The notes under the pieces are model-generated. The model was not told the DNA's origin, searched no databases, and saw nothing but the letters and a program-made list of their open reading frames with translations. A stretch of 5,945 bases of DNA from Rhodoferax sp. UBA5149 (GTDB lineage Bacteria > Pseudomonadota > Gammaproteobacteria > Burkholderiales > Burkholderiaceae_C), in NCBI RefSeq assembly GCF_002413825.1, contig NZ_DHXT01000078.1, positions 4,124 through 10,068 on the forward strand, given 5' to 3'. This document shows positions 5,426 through 5,945 of this stretch, piece after piece (the first letter of the stretch is position 1; each line of letters starts with the position of its first letter). Made by a program: the position numbers and the translations under genes.

Positions 5426-5945
5426 CTGCTAAAAAAATAATAACCACTGACGCAGACACGACGGGGGCTGAAGGCCAAAATGATGTGGAAAGCATGCTCA
5501 AAAGCATGCGCGTGGCCGCGCCAGCAGATACACCGGTTGAAGGGCAACGCTGTGGCCTGATCGCCATCGTGGGCAAACCGAACGTTGGTAAATCGACTTT
5601 GATGAACGCCCTGGTCGGCCAGAAGATCAGCATCACCTCGCGCAAGGCGCAAACCACGCGCCACCGCATCACGGGCATCCACAGCCAGGGCGCCACCCAG
5701 TTTGTGTTCGTCGATACCCCCGGTTTCCAGACGCGTCATAACAACGCCTTGAACCGCTCGCTCAACAAAACCGTGCTCGGCGCGGTCGGCGATGTGGATT
5801 TGATTTTGTTCGTGGTCGAGGCCGGCATGTTCAACCAGGCCGACGCCAAGGTGCTGGCGCTGCTGAGCAAAGACATTCCCACCCTGCTGGTGGCGAATAA
5901 GCTCGATCAAGTGACGCGCCGGGCCGATATCGCACCCTGGTTGCA
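5422..5945 (+). CDS. era: GTPase Era, 5' part
   Basis: Open at the right edge; 174 complete codons are visible. Era is a GTPase that binds the 3' end of 16S rRNA and assists 30S assembly. The visible part is the G domain: G1 GKPNVGKS (51-58), the ITSRKAQTTRHRI switch I region (71-83), G3 DTPG (98-101) and G4 NKLD (159-162). G5 and the KH RNA-binding domain lie beyond the window. The start at 5422 gives an N-terminal extension of about 36 residues compared with E. coli Era (aligned on CGLIAIVG), low in complexity and rich in T, A, D and G. The 4-nt ATGA overlap with rnc and the upstream AAAGG support this start, although ATGs at 5494 and 5506 would give shorter proteins. The rnc-era coupling is a widely conserved arrangement. 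Confidence 0.95.
   Translation, partial: MTAKKIITTDADTTGAEGQNDVESMLKSMRVAAPADTPVEGQRCGLIAIVGKPNVGKSTLMNALVGQKISITSRKAQTTRHRITGIHSQGATQFVFVDTPGFQTRHNNALNRSLNKTVLGAVGDVDLILFVVEAGMFNQADAKVLALLSKDIPTLLVANKLDQVTRRADIAPWL

Noticed and set aside
5492..5509. Two GCATGC copies forming a 6-bp stem with a 6-nt loop in era
   Set aside because: Explained by the repeated Ser-Met codons of the low-complexity N-terminal tail; short and without terminator features.
5143..5910. Long minus-strand open frame of 255 codons opposite rnc and era
   Set aside because: It runs antisense to two clear conserved genes whose motifs are intact. Its protein has no recognisable motif, and such frames are common opposite GC-rich genes.

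Overview
The window is a slice of a conserved housekeeping locus, all on the + strand. In order it holds the 3' part of a MucD/DegP-type periplasmic serine protease gene, a 495-bp non-coding gap, and then the cluster lepA, lepB, a small DUF4845-type membrane protein gene, rnc and the 5' part of era. The order mucD-lepA-lepB-rnc-era is known from beta- and gammaproteobacteria, where it often follows the rpoE/algU-rseA-rseB (mucA-mucB) genes. The protein sequences, the DUF4845 gene between lepB and rnc, and the GC-rich codon usage suggest a betaproteobacterium of the Burkholderiales, probably a Comamonadaceae member of the Rhodoferax/Polaromonas kind. That placement is from recall of family sequences, not from a search.

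Layout. 1-1043: protease fragment with the catalytic Asp and Ser and two PDZ domains; signal peptide and catalytic His lie upstream of the window. 1044-1550: gap with two terminator-like hairpins after mucD (1061-1095 and 1113-1151), an AT-rich stretch (26 of 88 bases G/C at 1123-1210), five DnaA-box-like 9-mers set 11-12 bp apart (1282-1335), a near-perfect DnaA box on the opposite strand (1352-1360), a -10-like TACAAT (1431-1436), and a very strong intrinsic terminator (1477-1507) ending only 43 nt before the lepA ATG. 1551-5945: a tightly packed block. lepA and lepB overlap by 1 nt (TAATG), 32 nt separate lepB from the DUF4845 gene, 25 nt separate that from rnc, and rnc and era overlap by 4 nt (ATGA).

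How the genes fit together. LepA (EF4) is a ribosome-associated GTPase, LepB removes signal peptides from exported proteins, RNase III processes rRNA precursors and other double-stranded RNA, and Era is a GTPase for 30S assembly. The block therefore links translation and ribosome maturation with protein export, beside an envelope-stress protease. The genes themselves look ordinary and intact. The unexplained information is in the gap upstream of lepA, where a phased DnaA-box-like array and a terminator placed ahead of the operon suggest regulation or a short RNA that the protein-coding genes do not account for. I see no mobile element, CRISPR array, tRNA or rRNA.
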